Shown here: positions 53,060-62,115 of the stretch, piece by piece | Layout: every line of letters begins with the position of its first letter | Position numbering within the stretch: position 1 is the first letter of the stretch | NCBI GenBank assembly: GCA_903921325.1 | Contig: CAIXPL010000016.1 | Span: 372,001-436,000 of the forward strand | Reading direction: 5' to 3' | DNA from: an uncultured Pseudomonadota bacterium | Lineage (GTDB): Bacteria > Pseudomonadota > Gammaproteobacteria > Burkholderiales > SG8-39 | DNA length: 64,000 nucleotides | The notes under the pieces: model-generated | Seen by the model: only the letters and a program-made list of their open reading frames with translations | Told to the model about the DNA's origin: nothing | The model's database searches: none | Made by a program: the position numbers and the translations under genes

Positions 53060-54466
53060 TTACTCGACCGGCCAGCGCAATTTGACGATGTTTTTCATGT
53101 CCAGGCGACCGGCAATCCGGTCGGTGGCCTGCTGCACTTCGCGCATCACGGCGTCCTGATCGATGAGGGTGAGGCGCGAGTCGCGCACAACCTGGGTGCC
53201 TCCGATGAAAACATGCTTCACCGTGTTGCCAGTGGCGCTGTAGACCAGATTGGACACCGGGTTGTAGAGCGGCTGCCACTCCGAGGCGAGCGCATCGAAC
53301 ATGACAAAATCGGCTTCCTTGCCCACCTCGATCGAACCGATGCGATCGCCCAGGCCGGCCCCGCGTGCCCCATTCAAGGTTGCCATCTCAAGAGCGTGCT
53401 CAGGCGGTGCGACGCGCGGATTGGCGCGCGCTTCCTTGTAGCCGCAGGCAAACAGGCGCATCTCCTGCACGATATCGACCAGCCCCGAACAGGCATGGTC
53501 AGACCCCAGGCTCACATTGACCCCGAGAGCCATCAGCTCCGGGTGCACACCAATGTTCAGATAACCATAGCCATTGTGCATCGATGAGGACGGACTGCAC
53601 ACCACGGTGGGCTTGCGTCGCGCCAGAATCTCGACTTCCTGCGGTTCCAGCCAGCCACCGTGGACCAGCATCGTACGCGGGTCCAACACCCCCAGGGATT
53701 CGAGCCGTTCGACCTCGGCCATGCCGCTACCGGCCGTACTCGCATCGCGCGTCTGGTAGGAAAAGCAGGCATGAGTCTGCAACACCGCAGCGTGCCGATT
53801 GGCCAGGTCTTTCAAGCCGATGATCAGCGCGTCGGAGGCGTTGGGTACGCCGCGGAACGAGGCGCTCACGTTGAGCCTGCCGTCATAGCAGCCCTGATAG
53901 CGGTCGAACAGCTCTGCGGTCTTGTCCAGGCACGCCTCGGTGGTCTCGATCATGCGTGCCGGCAGCAGATTGGCCACTGCCTTGGTCTTGTCAAAGCAAC
54001 TGGTTGCGGTGGTCATGCGCAGACCACTGGCCATGATGGCGCGCACGGTCGCATCCGGGTGGTAATTGCCCGGATCGACAAAGCAGGTCACACCATGGCG
54101 CAGCAACTCGATCGCGGCAAGTGACGAGCTCACCGCGACGTCCTCCGCGGTGCTCGCGGCCTCGAACGGATACATGCGCTCGTAGAGGAACGACTGCGCG
54201 TTTGCCTCATCGGCCAGGCCACGCGCCATTTGAAACGAGGCGTGCAGATGGCTATCGATGAACCCGGGGGTGACCACGGTGTGGGTGGCATCGAACACCT
54301 GGGGTGCATTCCAGTCGCGCAGAATGTCGGCGCTCTTGCCGATGGCCACGAACTGACGATTGCGTACTGCAAAGGCCGCGTCGCGAATCACCCGGCGGGT
54401 CGAGTCGACCGTGATCAACCAATCGATATGGGCAACGATCAGCTCAGCAATCAGTGCGGTACTCAC
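53060..54466 (-). CDS. ATZ/TRZ-type amidohydrolase (chlorohydrolase-like)
   Basis: A 468-aa amidohydrolase of the SsnA/AtzA/guanine-deaminase group. N-terminal metal motif GFIDSHLHASF, third site VLQTHACFS, VHGGWLEPQE and the catalytic Asp in LGSDHACSGLVD, then ADFVMFDA and NLVYSATGNTVKHVFIGG at the C-terminal beta-sandwich. The residue normally four after the third-site His (HxxE) is unlike the usual one, so the chemistry may vary. Substrates in this family are deaminated or dechlorinated N-heterocycles. It closes the minus-strand operon that starts at 58179, two bases after the Ldh gene. Confidence 0.9.
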   Translation of the reverse strand: MSTALIAELIVAHIDWLITVDSTRRVIRDAAFAVRNRQFVAIGKSADILRDWNAPQVFDATHTVVTPGFIDSHLHASFQMARGLADEANAQSFLYERMYPFEAASTAEDVAVSSSLAAIELLRHGVTCFVDPGNYHPDATVRAIMASGLRMTTATSCFDKTKAVANLLPARMIETTEACLDKTAELFDRYQGCYDGRLNVSASFRGVPNASDALIIGLKDLANRHAAVLQTHACFSYQTRDASTAGSGMAEVERLESLGVLDPRTMLVHGGWLEPQEVEILARRKPTVVCSPSSSMHNGYGYLNIGVHPELMALGVNVSLGSDHACSGLVDIVQEMRLFACGYKEARANPRVAPPEHALEMATLNGARGAGLGDRIGSIEVGKEADFVMFDALASEWQPLYNPVSNLVYSATGNTVKHVFIGGTQVVRDSRLTLIDQDAVMREVQQATDRIAGRLDMKNIVKLRWPVE

Positions 54467-54468
54467 AA

Positions 54469-55539
54469 TCAGATCTCCAGTTCTGCGGGCAGGGCAATGG
54501 CGAGTTTCTGCGCCAGATTGCGCAAGTCTGCCGCCACGGGCGGTGACAGCGGAATGCCTGAGTGCGCGCGCACTGCCATCATTCGGTCGCCGCGCTCACC
54601 CGGAGTGAGGGGGGGGTGGGCAGAGTCGGCAGCAGGAAGGGCGTGGATATCGCACGCAAGCCGGCTTGCCTCCTGTGCAAAGACCTGCGGATCGATGAAT
54701 CGCGCGATATCGATCGCAATGCACACACCGTTCTGGCGATGGTGTTTGCCAAGCGCAGTGCCTTCCAGTGATTCGGCCAGCAACGGGTTGCCCGCCAGCA
54801 CACTCGTCAGCAACTCGATCATCAGAGCCAGCCCCGAGCCCTTGGGGCCGGCCATGGGCAGTGGGACGTGGGCAAGTGCCGGGTCGGTGGTCGGGTTGCC
54901 CTCGCGATCAATGGCCAGGCCGGGTTCGAGCGCCTGTTTGAGTTTGCGCGCCTGAATCAACCGTCCATGCGAGACAATACCCGAAGCAATGTCGAGCACG
55001 ATCGGCGAGGCGTCGGCACCACCGGGAGCGGAAATCGACAGCGGGCTGGTGGATACACCGGCGGCACGTGCGCCGTGATAGGCCATATTCGGTTGCGAGG
55101 CCGAATACGCGATGCCCAGACAGCCGCGGGTTGCCGCATGACGGGTGTAATAGCCCAAGGCCGCCGTATGAGTCGTGGCGCGTACCAGTGCGATGCCGAT
55201 GCCGGCAATGCGTGCACGATCGATCGCACCTTCCATCGCCAGCGTCATGGCAATCGGGCCGGGCGCACGGTCGGCTTCAATCCGCAACGAACCGATGGCT
55301 ACTTCCTGCACATCGATCGACGGCTGGGCGTTCATGTACCCCAGGTCGATCAACTCGACATAGCGCGGTACGCGATTCACCCCATGGGTGTCGATGCCGC
55401 GCAGATTGGCCCAGATGAGCGCATCGGTGACGCAGGCGGCGTGTTCGGCTGACATCCCGCGGGCGGCAAAGACCGCTTCGACAAACTGCCGAAGCGATCC
55501 GACGGGAACCGAAATACGCCCTGTCGCTGCTGAACTCAC
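54469..55539 (-). CDS. Ldh/DlgD-family malate/lactate-type dehydrogenase
   Basis: About 356 aa from the GTG ending at 55539 (VSSAATGRIS), which overlaps the hydrolase stop as GTGA; an ATG at 55572 is less likely. It is a Ldh_2-family NAD(P)H-dependent 2-oxo-acid or imine reductase (ureidoglycolate, malate, 2,3-diketo-gulonate types): ANLRGIDTHGVNRVP, VRATTHTAALGYYTRHAA, YSASQPNMAYHGA and PKGSGLALMIELL. The catalytic His is in DTHG or THTA. It should reduce or oxidise a hydroxy-acid in the operon's pathway. Confidence 0.9.
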   Translation of the reverse strand: MSSAATGRISVPVGSLRQFVEAVFAARGMSAEHAACVTDALIWANLRGIDTHGVNRVPRYVELIDLGYMNAQPSIDVQEVAIGSLRIEADRAPGPIAMTLAMEGAIDRARIAGIGIALVRATTHTAALGYYTRHAATRGCLGIAYSASQPNMAYHGARAAGVSTSPLSISAPGGADASPIVLDIASGIVSHGRLIQARKLKQALEPGLAIDREGNPTTDPALAHVPLPMAGPKGSGLALMIELLTSVLAGNPLLAESLEGTALGKHHRQNGVCIAIDIARFIDPQVFAQEASRLACDIHALPAADSAHPPLTPGERGDRMMAVRAHSGIPLSPPVAADLRNLAQKLAIALPAELEI

Positions 55540-56411
55540 GCTGCCCTTGCAGGCAGGTGCTTCTCGAGCCAATTGCGCACCAGATTGATGACAATCGGAT
55601 TGCCCTCGGAGAGCAGGAAGTGATCAACCTCGGCGATCAGGTGCAGATCGGCCGGTTGTTTGGCATGTTGGAACAGTTCCACCGATTGTTCGGTCGGGGT
55701 CACCGAGTCATTGGCCGGGTGCAACAGCATGAGCGGGCGCGGTGCGATCTGACCGACCACATCGTTGGCACGAAACGCATACATCGACTCGACCACTTCG
55801 AATGGGAATTCCAGGTGTGAGCCGGCCGACAGATTGCCACGCAGATGCGGCGGGATCGGCACGATGTCAAAGCGTGGCACACGGATCGAGCGGCCGGATT
55901 CGGCACGCACGCGGCGACCTTCGTCCATCATGTCGGTGAAGCGCTTCCAGGCCTCGGGCGACTCGTGTTGCTTGCGGAATTTTTTCTCGCCATCGCCCCA
56001 GCCCCCTGAGGACATGACTGCAGCGATGCGCTTGTCCACGCCCCCGGCATAGACCGCCACCGCGGCGCCAAAGCTATGACCATAGACACCGATGGCATCG
56101 GGTCGCATATCGCCACGGGTAGCCATATAGGTGAGCGCATTACTCGTGTCCTCGACCTGTTCGAGACAGATCACGCGCGCCCGCTCGCCCTCGCTGTCAC
56201 CGCAACCGCGAAAATCAAAGCGCAACGATGCATAGCCCCACTGGGCGAGCAATTCGGCGGTGATTTTCATCCAGTCGGCTTCCTTGTTGCTGCCAAAACC
56301 ATGCAACAGCAGCAGCGCGGCGCAGCGCTCGCCGGACTTCAATCCATCAGGGGTGCGCACGATGCCCGACAATGTCAGGCCGTCTGACTTGAAACTGACC
56401 TTCTCTTCCAT
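55536..56411 (-). CDS. Alpha/beta hydrolase (serine esterase-like)
   Basis: 291 aa with oxyanion segment LLLLHGFGSNKEADW, nucleophile elbow GHSFGA (Ser113), acid in HPANDSVTP (Asp235) and VDHFLLSEGN (His264): the complete Ser-Asp-His triad. The DFRGCGDSEGE segment is typical of the dienelactone-hydrolase/acyl-esterase branch. The last codons overlap the next gene as GTGA. It may hydrolyse an ester, lactone or C-C bond made earlier in the pathway. Confidence 0.9.
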   Translation of the reverse strand: MEEKVSFKSDGLTLSGIVRTPDGLKSGERCAALLLLHGFGSNKEADWMKITAELLAQWGYASLRFDFRGCGDSEGERARVICLEQVEDTSNALTYMATRGDMRPDAIGVYGHSFGAAVAVYAGGVDKRIAAVMSSGGWGDGEKKFRKQHESPEAWKRFTDMMDEGRRVRAESGRSIRVPRFDIVPIPPHLRGNLSAGSHLEFPFEVVESMYAFRANDVVGQIAPRPLMLLHPANDSVTPTEQSVELFQHAKQPADLHLIAEVDHFLLSEGNPIVINLVRNWLEKHLPARAA

Positions 56412-56431
56412 GAGTTACTACTCCAGTTGAA

Positions 56432-57052
56432 TCAGCTAAGCGGAATCATCACCGCTTCGCGATAGGCGGCGCGGGATTGCAGTCGTTCGAAATAGGCGTC
56501 CAGATGCGGCATTGCGGGTCGCTCCACCGGCAGCTTGTACCAGCGGTGTACGAAGGCACCCATCGGAATATCGCCGATGGTGAGATTGTCCCCAGCCATG
56601 TACGGACGGTTGGCAAGTACCTGATCGACGATCTGGAATGCCTCATTCGCCTTGACAGTCTGGTCGGCGACTTCCTTCATGTTGCGCTTCTCAGGTGCGC
56701 TGCGAATCAGATTCCAGAACACCGGGGTTACCGAAGGCTGCAAGGTGGTGCTCGCCCAGTCCATCCAGCGATCTGCATCCGCGTGGGCGCGGGCATTGGC
56801 CGGTGACAGCGTGCCGGCACCCTGTTTGGCGGCCAGATAACGCACGATGGCATTGGACTCCCACAGGATAAATCCATCGTCGTCGATCGTCGGGATGCGG
56901 CTATTGGGATTCATGGCCTTGTAGAACGGTTCGTTGACCACGCCGTATTCCATGCCGGCTTCGACTCGTTCATAAGGGACTGCCATTTCGGCCAATGCCC
57001 AGCGAACCTTTTGTACATTGATCGATGTGATCCGTCCCCAGAGCTTCAGCAT
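56432..57052 (-). CDS. Glutathione S-transferase
   Basis: A 206-aa protein. The N-terminal thioredoxin-like domain starts MLKLWGRITSINVQKVRWALAEM, with PNSRIPTIDDDGFILWESNAIVRYLAAK carrying the cis-Pro and the Glu-Ser pair for glutathione; Ser10 is the likely catalytic residue. The C-terminal helical domain is normal. In catabolic operons GSTs isomerise maleyl-type intermediates or dehalogenate. It lies 20 bases before the hydrolase start, in the same operon. Confidence 0.92.
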   Translation of the reverse strand: MLKLWGRITSINVQKVRWALAEMAVPYERVEAGMEYGVVNEPFYKAMNPNSRIPTIDDDGFILWESNAIVRYLAAKQGAGTLSPANARAHADADRWMDWASTTLQPSVTPVFWNLIRSAPEKRNMKEVADQTVKANEAFQIVDQVLANRPYMAGDNLTIGDIPMGAFVHRWYKLPVERPAMPHLDAYFERLQSRAAYREAVMIPLS

Positions 57053-57087
57053 GCGGTGTACTCCTTGCAGGATAAAAAAGCGCGATT

Positions 57088-58179
57088 CTAGACTGCTGGC
57101 GTTGCAGTCTTGACTTCGATTGCGAGCATGGGGTTGAACATCGCCCCGGTGGCCGACTGCGCGGCACAGGCGCCGGCTTCGATGAATTCCAGCGCGTCGC
57201 CAGCAAAGGTGAGCCCACCGACCCCCACGATCTGCAAGGCCATGCGCTCACGTTCAATGATTTTTTGTGCTGCTCGTACCGCACCCAGGGCGATCGGCTT
57301 GATCGCAGTCCCGGTCACCCCGGCCCGTTCTCGCCCTGGCGGAAAGGCCGCGCTGCCATCGGGGGCGACAATGCGCCGCGAGGGGGCATTGATCAGCACC
57401 AGGCCATCGGCATAGCCATTGACCGCGCGCATAAAAGCAAGCAGGCGCTCCGGTTCCTCCATCAATCCGACCTTGAGCAGTACCGGGCGCCCCCCCGAGG
57501 CTTCTTTTACTGCACGCGCAATGGTGCGTGAGCGTTCGATATCCAGATAGAGCTGGCCTTCGGCTTTGCCCACATTGGGGCAGGACAAATTGGCCTCGAC
57601 GATCGGCACGCCGGCTGCACATACCCGGCGCGTGAGGTCGGCAAAATCGGCCACGAAAGCATCATCGCTGACGTCGGGTCCGGCACTTCCCACCACCGAG
57701 CCGATCAGTACCTGACCCTCGCCAATCGAGCGACAGGCGCGCTCCAGATCGGGCTCCCACATCTGTGGCAGCACCGAGGGCATGCCGAAGGAGCCTGCCA
57801 TGGTGGCCCCCTGGGTGCTTGCTGGTGCATCACCCACCACCATGGTCTGGTCGCCGGTGTACAGGCGGTCTTCGAGACCATTGCGATCAAGAAACATCCA
57901 GTTCGGCGCGCTACCGCAGGCACGCGCGACACTACGCACCGTTTTGAATGTGAGGATGTCAAAGCCCAGGCGTGCGTAGGTTTCAACCCAGCGGCTGTTG
58001 GAGAGAATGCTCGAGGGCACGCCAAAGCGGGAACGCACGGGCAAGCCAAAAAACGATTTCATCGGCGTGACGGGCACGCTCGGATACGCTCCACTGAATT
58101 GCGGGCCGTTCACATAGTTCCACTCAAAACTTTGATCAAACCGGTAGGTCTGCTTCACAGATGCAGCATGGGAAGACAT
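57088..58179 (-). CDS. Dihydroorotate-dehydrogenase-like flavoprotein
   Basis: 363 aa from the ATG ending at 58179 (MSSHAASVKQ), with GTGGAG upstream on the minus strand. It has the class I/II DHODH FMN fold: VEANLSCPN (184-192), VLLKVGL and, near the C-terminus, VGVGGLTFAGDALEFIEAGA. The protein is longer at the N-terminus and lacks the usual PyrD context. Catabolic paralogues (dihydropyrimidine-dehydrogenase-like) oxidise or reduce cyclic amides and N-heterocycles. It leads the minus-strand operon with the GST, hydrolase, Ldh and amidohydrolase genes, and a strong dyad lies 87-119 bases upstream. Confidence 0.88.
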   Translation of the reverse strand: MSSHAASVKQTYRFDQSFEWNYVNGPQFSGAYPSVPVTPMKSFFGLPVRSRFGVPSSILSNSRWVETYARLGFDILTFKTVRSVARACGSAPNWMFLDRNGLEDRLYTGDQTMVVGDAPASTQGATMAGSFGMPSVLPQMWEPDLERACRSIGEGQVLIGSVVGSAGPDVSDDAFVADFADLTRRVCAAGVPIVEANLSCPNVGKAEGQLYLDIERSRTIARAVKEASGGRPVLLKVGLMEEPERLLAFMRAVNGYADGLVLINAPSRRIVAPDGSAAFPPGRERAGVTGTAIKPIALGAVRAAQKIIERERMALQIVGVGGLTFAGDALEFIEAGACAAQSATGAMFNPMLAIEVKTATPAV

Positions 58180-58265
58180 GTGAATCTCCACGGGGCAGGC
58201 TCGCTCGCGCGAAGCGCGCTGCGGGGCGGGTTGGTCGAGCGCGCATAAGCGGCTGGTGCGAGCAT

Positions 58266-58298
58266 GGTTTCGTTCAGGTCAATCATCTGAATGAAACC
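58266..58298. promoter_or_regulatory. Operator-like dyad in divergent catabolic promoter region
   Basis: Arms GGTTTCGTTCAG (58266-58277) and CTGAATGAAACC (58287-58298) are inverted with one mismatch over 12 bases; the spacer is 9 bases (GTCAATCAT). The core TTCAG-N9-CTGAA looks like an operator for a dimeric regulator. It is 87-119 bases upstream of the minus-strand operon start and about 250 bases upstream of the plus-strand one. Confidence 0.6.
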
Positions 58299-58500
58299 TC
58301 CCCGGCAATCTAACGGGAGCGCCGAACTTGCGCAAGGCGGATTGCGTATTCGCCGTGGACCTGTTCGATCGACGCGGTATGCCTTCGCCTTGCCCGACGG
58401 TGTGGGTGAGCCGCCTGCGGTTGAATCATTGAGTCGCCTTGCCACGTATGGCCGAATCTCCTGGTCGTGTATGCTCATGACAAAAATTGACCGACTGCGT

Positions 58501-58520
58501 GCACCTCATCGTCGAGGTGC
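58501..58520. promoter_or_regulatory. Perfect hairpin upstream of iron alcohol dehydrogenase gene
   Basis: GCACCTC-ATCGTC-GAGGTGC is a perfect 7-bp-arm inverted repeat with a 6-base loop, 30 bases before the ATG at 58550. It could be a second operator or a leader hairpin near the ribosome site AAGGGGAG. Confidence 0.45.
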
Positions 58521-58549
58521 GTGCAGTGCATCGCAAGGGGAGTTGCACG

Positions 58550-59716
58550 ATGTATAGCGGGGAGATTCGCGATTGGCCGCGCCAGGTGAGTTTTGGGCCG
58601 GGCAAGGTCAACGAATTGGGACGTATCGTGGCCGCGCTGGGCGCACAGCGCGTTCTGGTGGTGTGCGGCAAGTCCGTCGCGCAGGGCGCAATGCTGGCGC
58701 GAGTGCGCGCCGGGCTCGGCCCGCTGTGCGTGGGTGTGTTTGGCGACGCGCATGCGCATTCACCGTTTGCCGATGTACAGGCCGCATCAGCCCAGGCGCG
58801 CGAGTTGGCCGCCGACTGCCTGGTATCGGTAGGCGGGGGCAGTGCGATCGATACCGCCAAAGGCGTGGTTTTGCATGAAACCACGGCTGGGGATTTTGCG
58901 CCCTATGCGATTGACTATGCGCGCAAGGGCATGGCGCGCAAGCCCCTGCCGGCGGCCGCCTTGTTGCATGTGGCGGTGCCGACCACGGCCGGCTCATCGA
59001 GCGATGTATTGCCCACAGCCGGCATCCGCGACCCCGCCCGCCCTGTAAAAATGCTGTTCTGGGACGAACGCCTGGTGCCCGATGGCACGGTGCTCGACCC
59101 CGAGATGGCGGTGTTTGCCGGTGCGCGGCTGAGCGCCGCCACGGGCATGACGGCAGTCGCGCGGGCGATCGAATCGTTGTACTCGGCTCATCGTCACCCG
59201 ATCTCGATGGGCCTTGCCCTGCATGCTGCACGGCTGCTGCGCGACGCCTTGCCGCGTAGCGTGAATGCACCTGATGATCTGGAAGCACGTGCTGATTGCC
59301 AAATGGCCTGTCTGATGTCAGGCACGGCATCTATCAACGCAATGGTGTCTATCGTCCACGCAGTCGGTCATGTGGTCGGCGGTCGCTACGGTCTGCAACA
59401 TGGCATATCGCACGGCATATTGCTTGCGCCGGCGCTACGCCGTCTGCTGCCGACACTGGGCCGCGATGCGGCCTATGTCCTGGAAGGCCTGGGGTGTACG
59501 GCCGGTTCATCCGGGTCGGCGGCCGATACCGCGGCTGAGGCCATTCGCGGCCTGCTCGCGCAGTTACCGCTGCCGCAGCGGTTGCGTGAGGCAGGCATTG
59601 GCGCCGATGATCTTCCGGGCATCGCGGCGGGCACGATGGGCGATTACATGATGGCCAATTTGCCCGCACCTCTCACCGAAGCCGATGTGCTCGCGCTGTT
59701 GCGCGAGGCCTGGTAG
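58550..59716 (+). CDS. Iron-containing alcohol dehydrogenase (maleylacetate reductase-like)
   Basis: 388 aa from ATG 58550 (MYSGEIRDWP), with GGGGAG eight bases before; the in-frame ATG at 58487 is upstream of a hairpin and less likely. Type III dehydrogenase fold: VSFGPGKVNELG, the NAD-binding VGGGSAIDTAKGV, VPTTAGSSSDV and the metal-binding His cluster HAVGHVVGGRYGLQHGISHG. The short length and N-terminal TM-free form match maleylacetate reductases of aromatic lower pathways. It leads a plus-strand operon; the next gene starts 12 bases after its stop. Confidence 0.9.
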   Translation: MYSGEIRDWPRQVSFGPGKVNELGRIVAALGAQRVLVVCGKSVAQGAMLARVRAGLGPLCVGVFGDAHAHSPFADVQAASAQARELAADCLVSVGGGSAIDTAKGVVLHETTAGDFAPYAIDYARKGMARKPLPAAALLHVAVPTTAGSSSDVLPTAGIRDPARPVKMLFWDERLVPDGTVLDPEMAVFAGARLSAATGMTAVARAIESLYSAHRHPISMGLALHAARLLRDALPRSVNAPDDLEARADCQMACLMSGTASINAMVSIVHAVGHVVGGRYGLQHGISHGILLAPALRRLLPTLGRDAAYVLEGLGCTAGSSGSAADTAAEAIRGLLAQLPLPQRLREAGIGADDLPGIAAGTMGDYMMANLPAPLTEADVLALLREAW

Positions 59717-59728
59717 GAGGTATTTGCG

Positions 59729-61111
59729 GTGAGCCAGGGTGTTTCAACGACGGCCAACTCAGCCCATGTGCCCATTGCCGAGACCCTCGGCGCGTGGTGT
59801 GCGGCGCTCGAGTGGGGCGATATTCCGCCGGCTGTCCAGGCCACGGTGCCGCTACGCATTCTTGATCATGTCGGCTTACTGTTTGCCGGTGCGGCGACCG
59901 ACGCGGGCCACATTGCGCTTGCGTATGCCAAGGCCGCCGGCGGTGCGCCCGAGGCGATACTGGTGGGTGAGCGAATCCGCCTGCCGGCGGCGGCGGTGGC
60001 CCTGGCGCACGGCACGCTCGCGCATTGCCGCGATTTTGATGACACGTTCATGGATTCAGTGGTGCATCCGGGCAGCGTGGTGGTGGCGGCCACACTGGCG
60101 GTGGCCATGCAGATCGATGCGTCGGCTGACGATTTCGCCGCTGGCGTGGTGACAGGCTATGAAGTCGCCGCGCGCATCGGTGCGGTGGCTGGTCGGCGAT
60201 TTCATACCCGTGGCATGCACGCGACCGGGCTGGTAGGGCCGATTGCCGCGGCGGCCGCCTGCGCACGGGTGCGTCGATTGTCAGCGCCACAGACGACCTG
60301 GGCGATGGGCCTGGCTGCGAGCATGTCCTCCGGACTGATGGCATTCATGGCCGATGGTGGCTGGTCGAAGTGGCTGCATGCCGGGTGGGCAGCACACGGC
60401 GGATGTGTCGCGGCAGGTCTGGCTGCGCAAGGTTTTCGCGGACCTGCCCATGTGCTCGATGGTGGTGCCGACCTGTATTCGGCGATGCTGCACGGCGAGA
60501 CGCTCGATCGCAGCATCATTACCGCAGCACTGGGCGCGCAATGGCGTGGCGTTGAGGCGCAATACAAATACTATCCTTGCGCGCATGTGATTCAGCCGTA
60601 TCTGGATGCACTGCTTGCTCTCGTGCATGAGCGCAATCTGCGCCCAGCCGACGTGCGCTCGGTCTGCTGTGTCATCGCACCGTGGGCTGCGGCCATCGTG
60701 TGTGAACCGCGTGCCGACAAGCTGCGTCTTGAAAGTGAGCTGGACGCCATTGCAAGCCTGCCCTATCAGCTTGCCCACGCATTGACCGAGCGGGGCGTTG
60801 GACTGGATGCGCTCAGCCCGGCCGTACGCGAGCGCGCCGATCTGCGCGCGCTTGCCGAGCGCATCGTGCACCGAACGGACCCCGCGCTGGGACGGGGCTT
60901 CGACGGCGCGATCGAAATCGAGCTGGCGGCCAATGGTGAACGCATTGTGCGTGCGACACACTCGGCCAGTGCCGACGCGACGCGGTTGTGTGGCAAATTT
61001 GAGTTGCTTGGCGCACCAGCCCTGGGCAGGCAAGGGGCGGTCGCAGCGGCACGATTGCTGGCACACTCGCACGATTGGCGCACGGCGACCGATATCCTGG
61101 AGGGAGCATGA
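59729..61111 (+). CDS. MmgE/PrpD-family protein
   Basis: 460 aa from GTG 59729 (VSQGVSTTANS), with a consensus AGGAGG 8 bases before. Segments RILDHVGLLFAGA, LAHGTLAHCRDFDDTFMDSVVHPGSVVV and GYEVAARIGAVAG are hallmarks of the MmgE/PrpD family (2-methylcitrate dehydratase, aconitate-decarboxylase and iminodisuccinate-epimerase relatives). It dehydrates or isomerises a polycarboxylate. Its stop overlaps the next start as ATGA. Confidence 0.9.
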   Translation: MSQGVSTTANSAHVPIAETLGAWCAALEWGDIPPAVQATVPLRILDHVGLLFAGAATDAGHIALAYAKAAGGAPEAILVGERIRLPAAAVALAHGTLAHCRDFDDTFMDSVVHPGSVVVAATLAVAMQIDASADDFAAGVVTGYEVAARIGAVAGRRFHTRGMHATGLVGPIAAAAACARVRRLSAPQTTWAMGLAASMSSGLMAFMADGGWSKWLHAGWAAHGGCVAAGLAAQGFRGPAHVLDGGADLYSAMLHGETLDRSIITAALGAQWRGVEAQYKYYPCAHVIQPYLDALLALVHERNLRPADVRSVCCVIAPWAAAIVCEPRADKLRLESELDAIASLPYQLAHALTERGVGLDALSPAVRERADLRALAERIVHRTDPALGRGFDGAIEIELAANGERIVRATHSASADATRLCGKFELLGAPALGRQGAVAAARLLAHSHDWRTATDILEGA

Positions 61112-62115
61112 CCGGCGGGCAATGGAAACAGCGGGGGGCCATGCTTGCCATGGTGTTGGCGGCGGGCAGCTCGATTGGCTTTGCGCAGGCACAGACTCAG
61201 TCAGCTGACTGGCCGACCCACGCGCTGCGCATCATTGTGGTGGCGGCACCGGGCGGTTTACCCGATATTGCGGCTCGCAATATTGCGGCTGCGCTCGCCA
61301 AGCCTCTGGGGCAGCCGGTGCTGGTTGAAAATCGCGGCGGCGGGGCGGGCAATATTGCAAGCGACGTGGTGGCCAAGGCACCTCCTGATGGCTATACGTT
61401 GCTCGCGACCGGCACCAATCAGGCGGTCAATCAGGTGCTGGTGCCCAATCCGGGGTTTGATTACAACCGTGATCTGGCACCGGTTGCGCTGATTGCCGAA
61501 TCCAATATGTTGCTCATAGCCGGGGCCGGGTTCAAACCCAACACGGTGCGCGAGGTACTCGAACTTGCACACGCCAACCCGAACAAGGTGTCGATGGCTG
61601 TCTCGGTGCTGGGCTCGCCCAATCATGTGGGTGCCGAACTGCTCGCCAGTCTTGGGCACGCCGAACTCACCTTCATTTCCTACAAAGGGGTTGGTGCAAC
61701 CATGCCTGATCTGATGGCGGGTAATGTTGATCTGGCCATCTCGGCACTGCCCGGATCAATGGGACTGGTCAAGAGCGGACGTATGAAGGCCCTGGCGGTG
61801 ACGCGTTTGAAGCGGGCGCCGCAAATGCCCGAGGTGCCCACGATCGATGAGTCGGGGTTGCCCGGATACGAAATCAATTCCTGGGTGGCGCTCATGACCA
61901 CCGGTGGCACACCTCCGGCCGTGATTGAACGTCTCGGGCTTGAGGCGCGCCGCGCGATGCAATCCCCGGAGCTTCGCTCGATCTATGACAAGCAGGGTCT
62001 CGAACCCTCGATGATGACGCCAACCGAATTGGGGGCGTTCATCCGGGCCGAGGTGACCAAATGGACTCCGGTGCTCAAGAATGCGCGGATGAAAGCCGAG
62101 GATCAGGCACGATGA
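61108..62115 (+). CDS. Bug/TctC-family periplasmic solute-binding protein (7)
   Basis: 335 aa from ATG 61108 (MTGGQWKQRG), with GGAGGGAG just before. The signal peptide is MLAMVLAAGSSIGFAQA, then WPTHALRIIVVAAPGGLPD, GGGAGNIASDVVAKA and FISYKGVGATMPDLMAGN. The gene is coupled by 4-base ATGA overlaps to the enzyme genes on both sides (PrpD-like before, TauD-like after), so its translation is tied to a pathway. This is the clearest link between an orphan Bug protein and its enzymes in the window. Confidence 0.92.
   Translation: MTGGQWKQRGAMLAMVLAAGSSIGFAQAQTQSADWPTHALRIIVVAAPGGLPDIAARNIAAALAKPLGQPVLVENRGGGAGNIASDVVAKAPPDGYTLLATGTNQAVNQVLVPNPGFDYNRDLAPVALIAESNMLLIAGAGFKPNTVREVLELAHANPNKVSMAVSVLGSPNHVGAELLASLGHAELTFISYKGVGATMPDLMAGNVDLAISALPGSMGLVKSGRMKALAVTRLKRAPQMPEVPTIDESGLPGYEINSWVALMTTGGTPPAVIERLGLEARRAMQSPELRSIYDKQGLEPSMMTPTELGAFIRAEVTKWTPVLKNARMKAEDQAR

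Larger units (their letters stand above)
58180..58549. other. Divergent regulatory region between two catabolic operons
   Basis: This 370-base gap separates the start codons of the divergent operons (58179 leftward, 58550 rightward). It contains no convincing gene. It holds a 12-bp-arm inverted repeat (58266-58298) and a perfect 7-bp-arm hairpin (58501-58520). No promoter with good minus-35 and minus-10 spacing is obvious. Confidence 0.55.
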
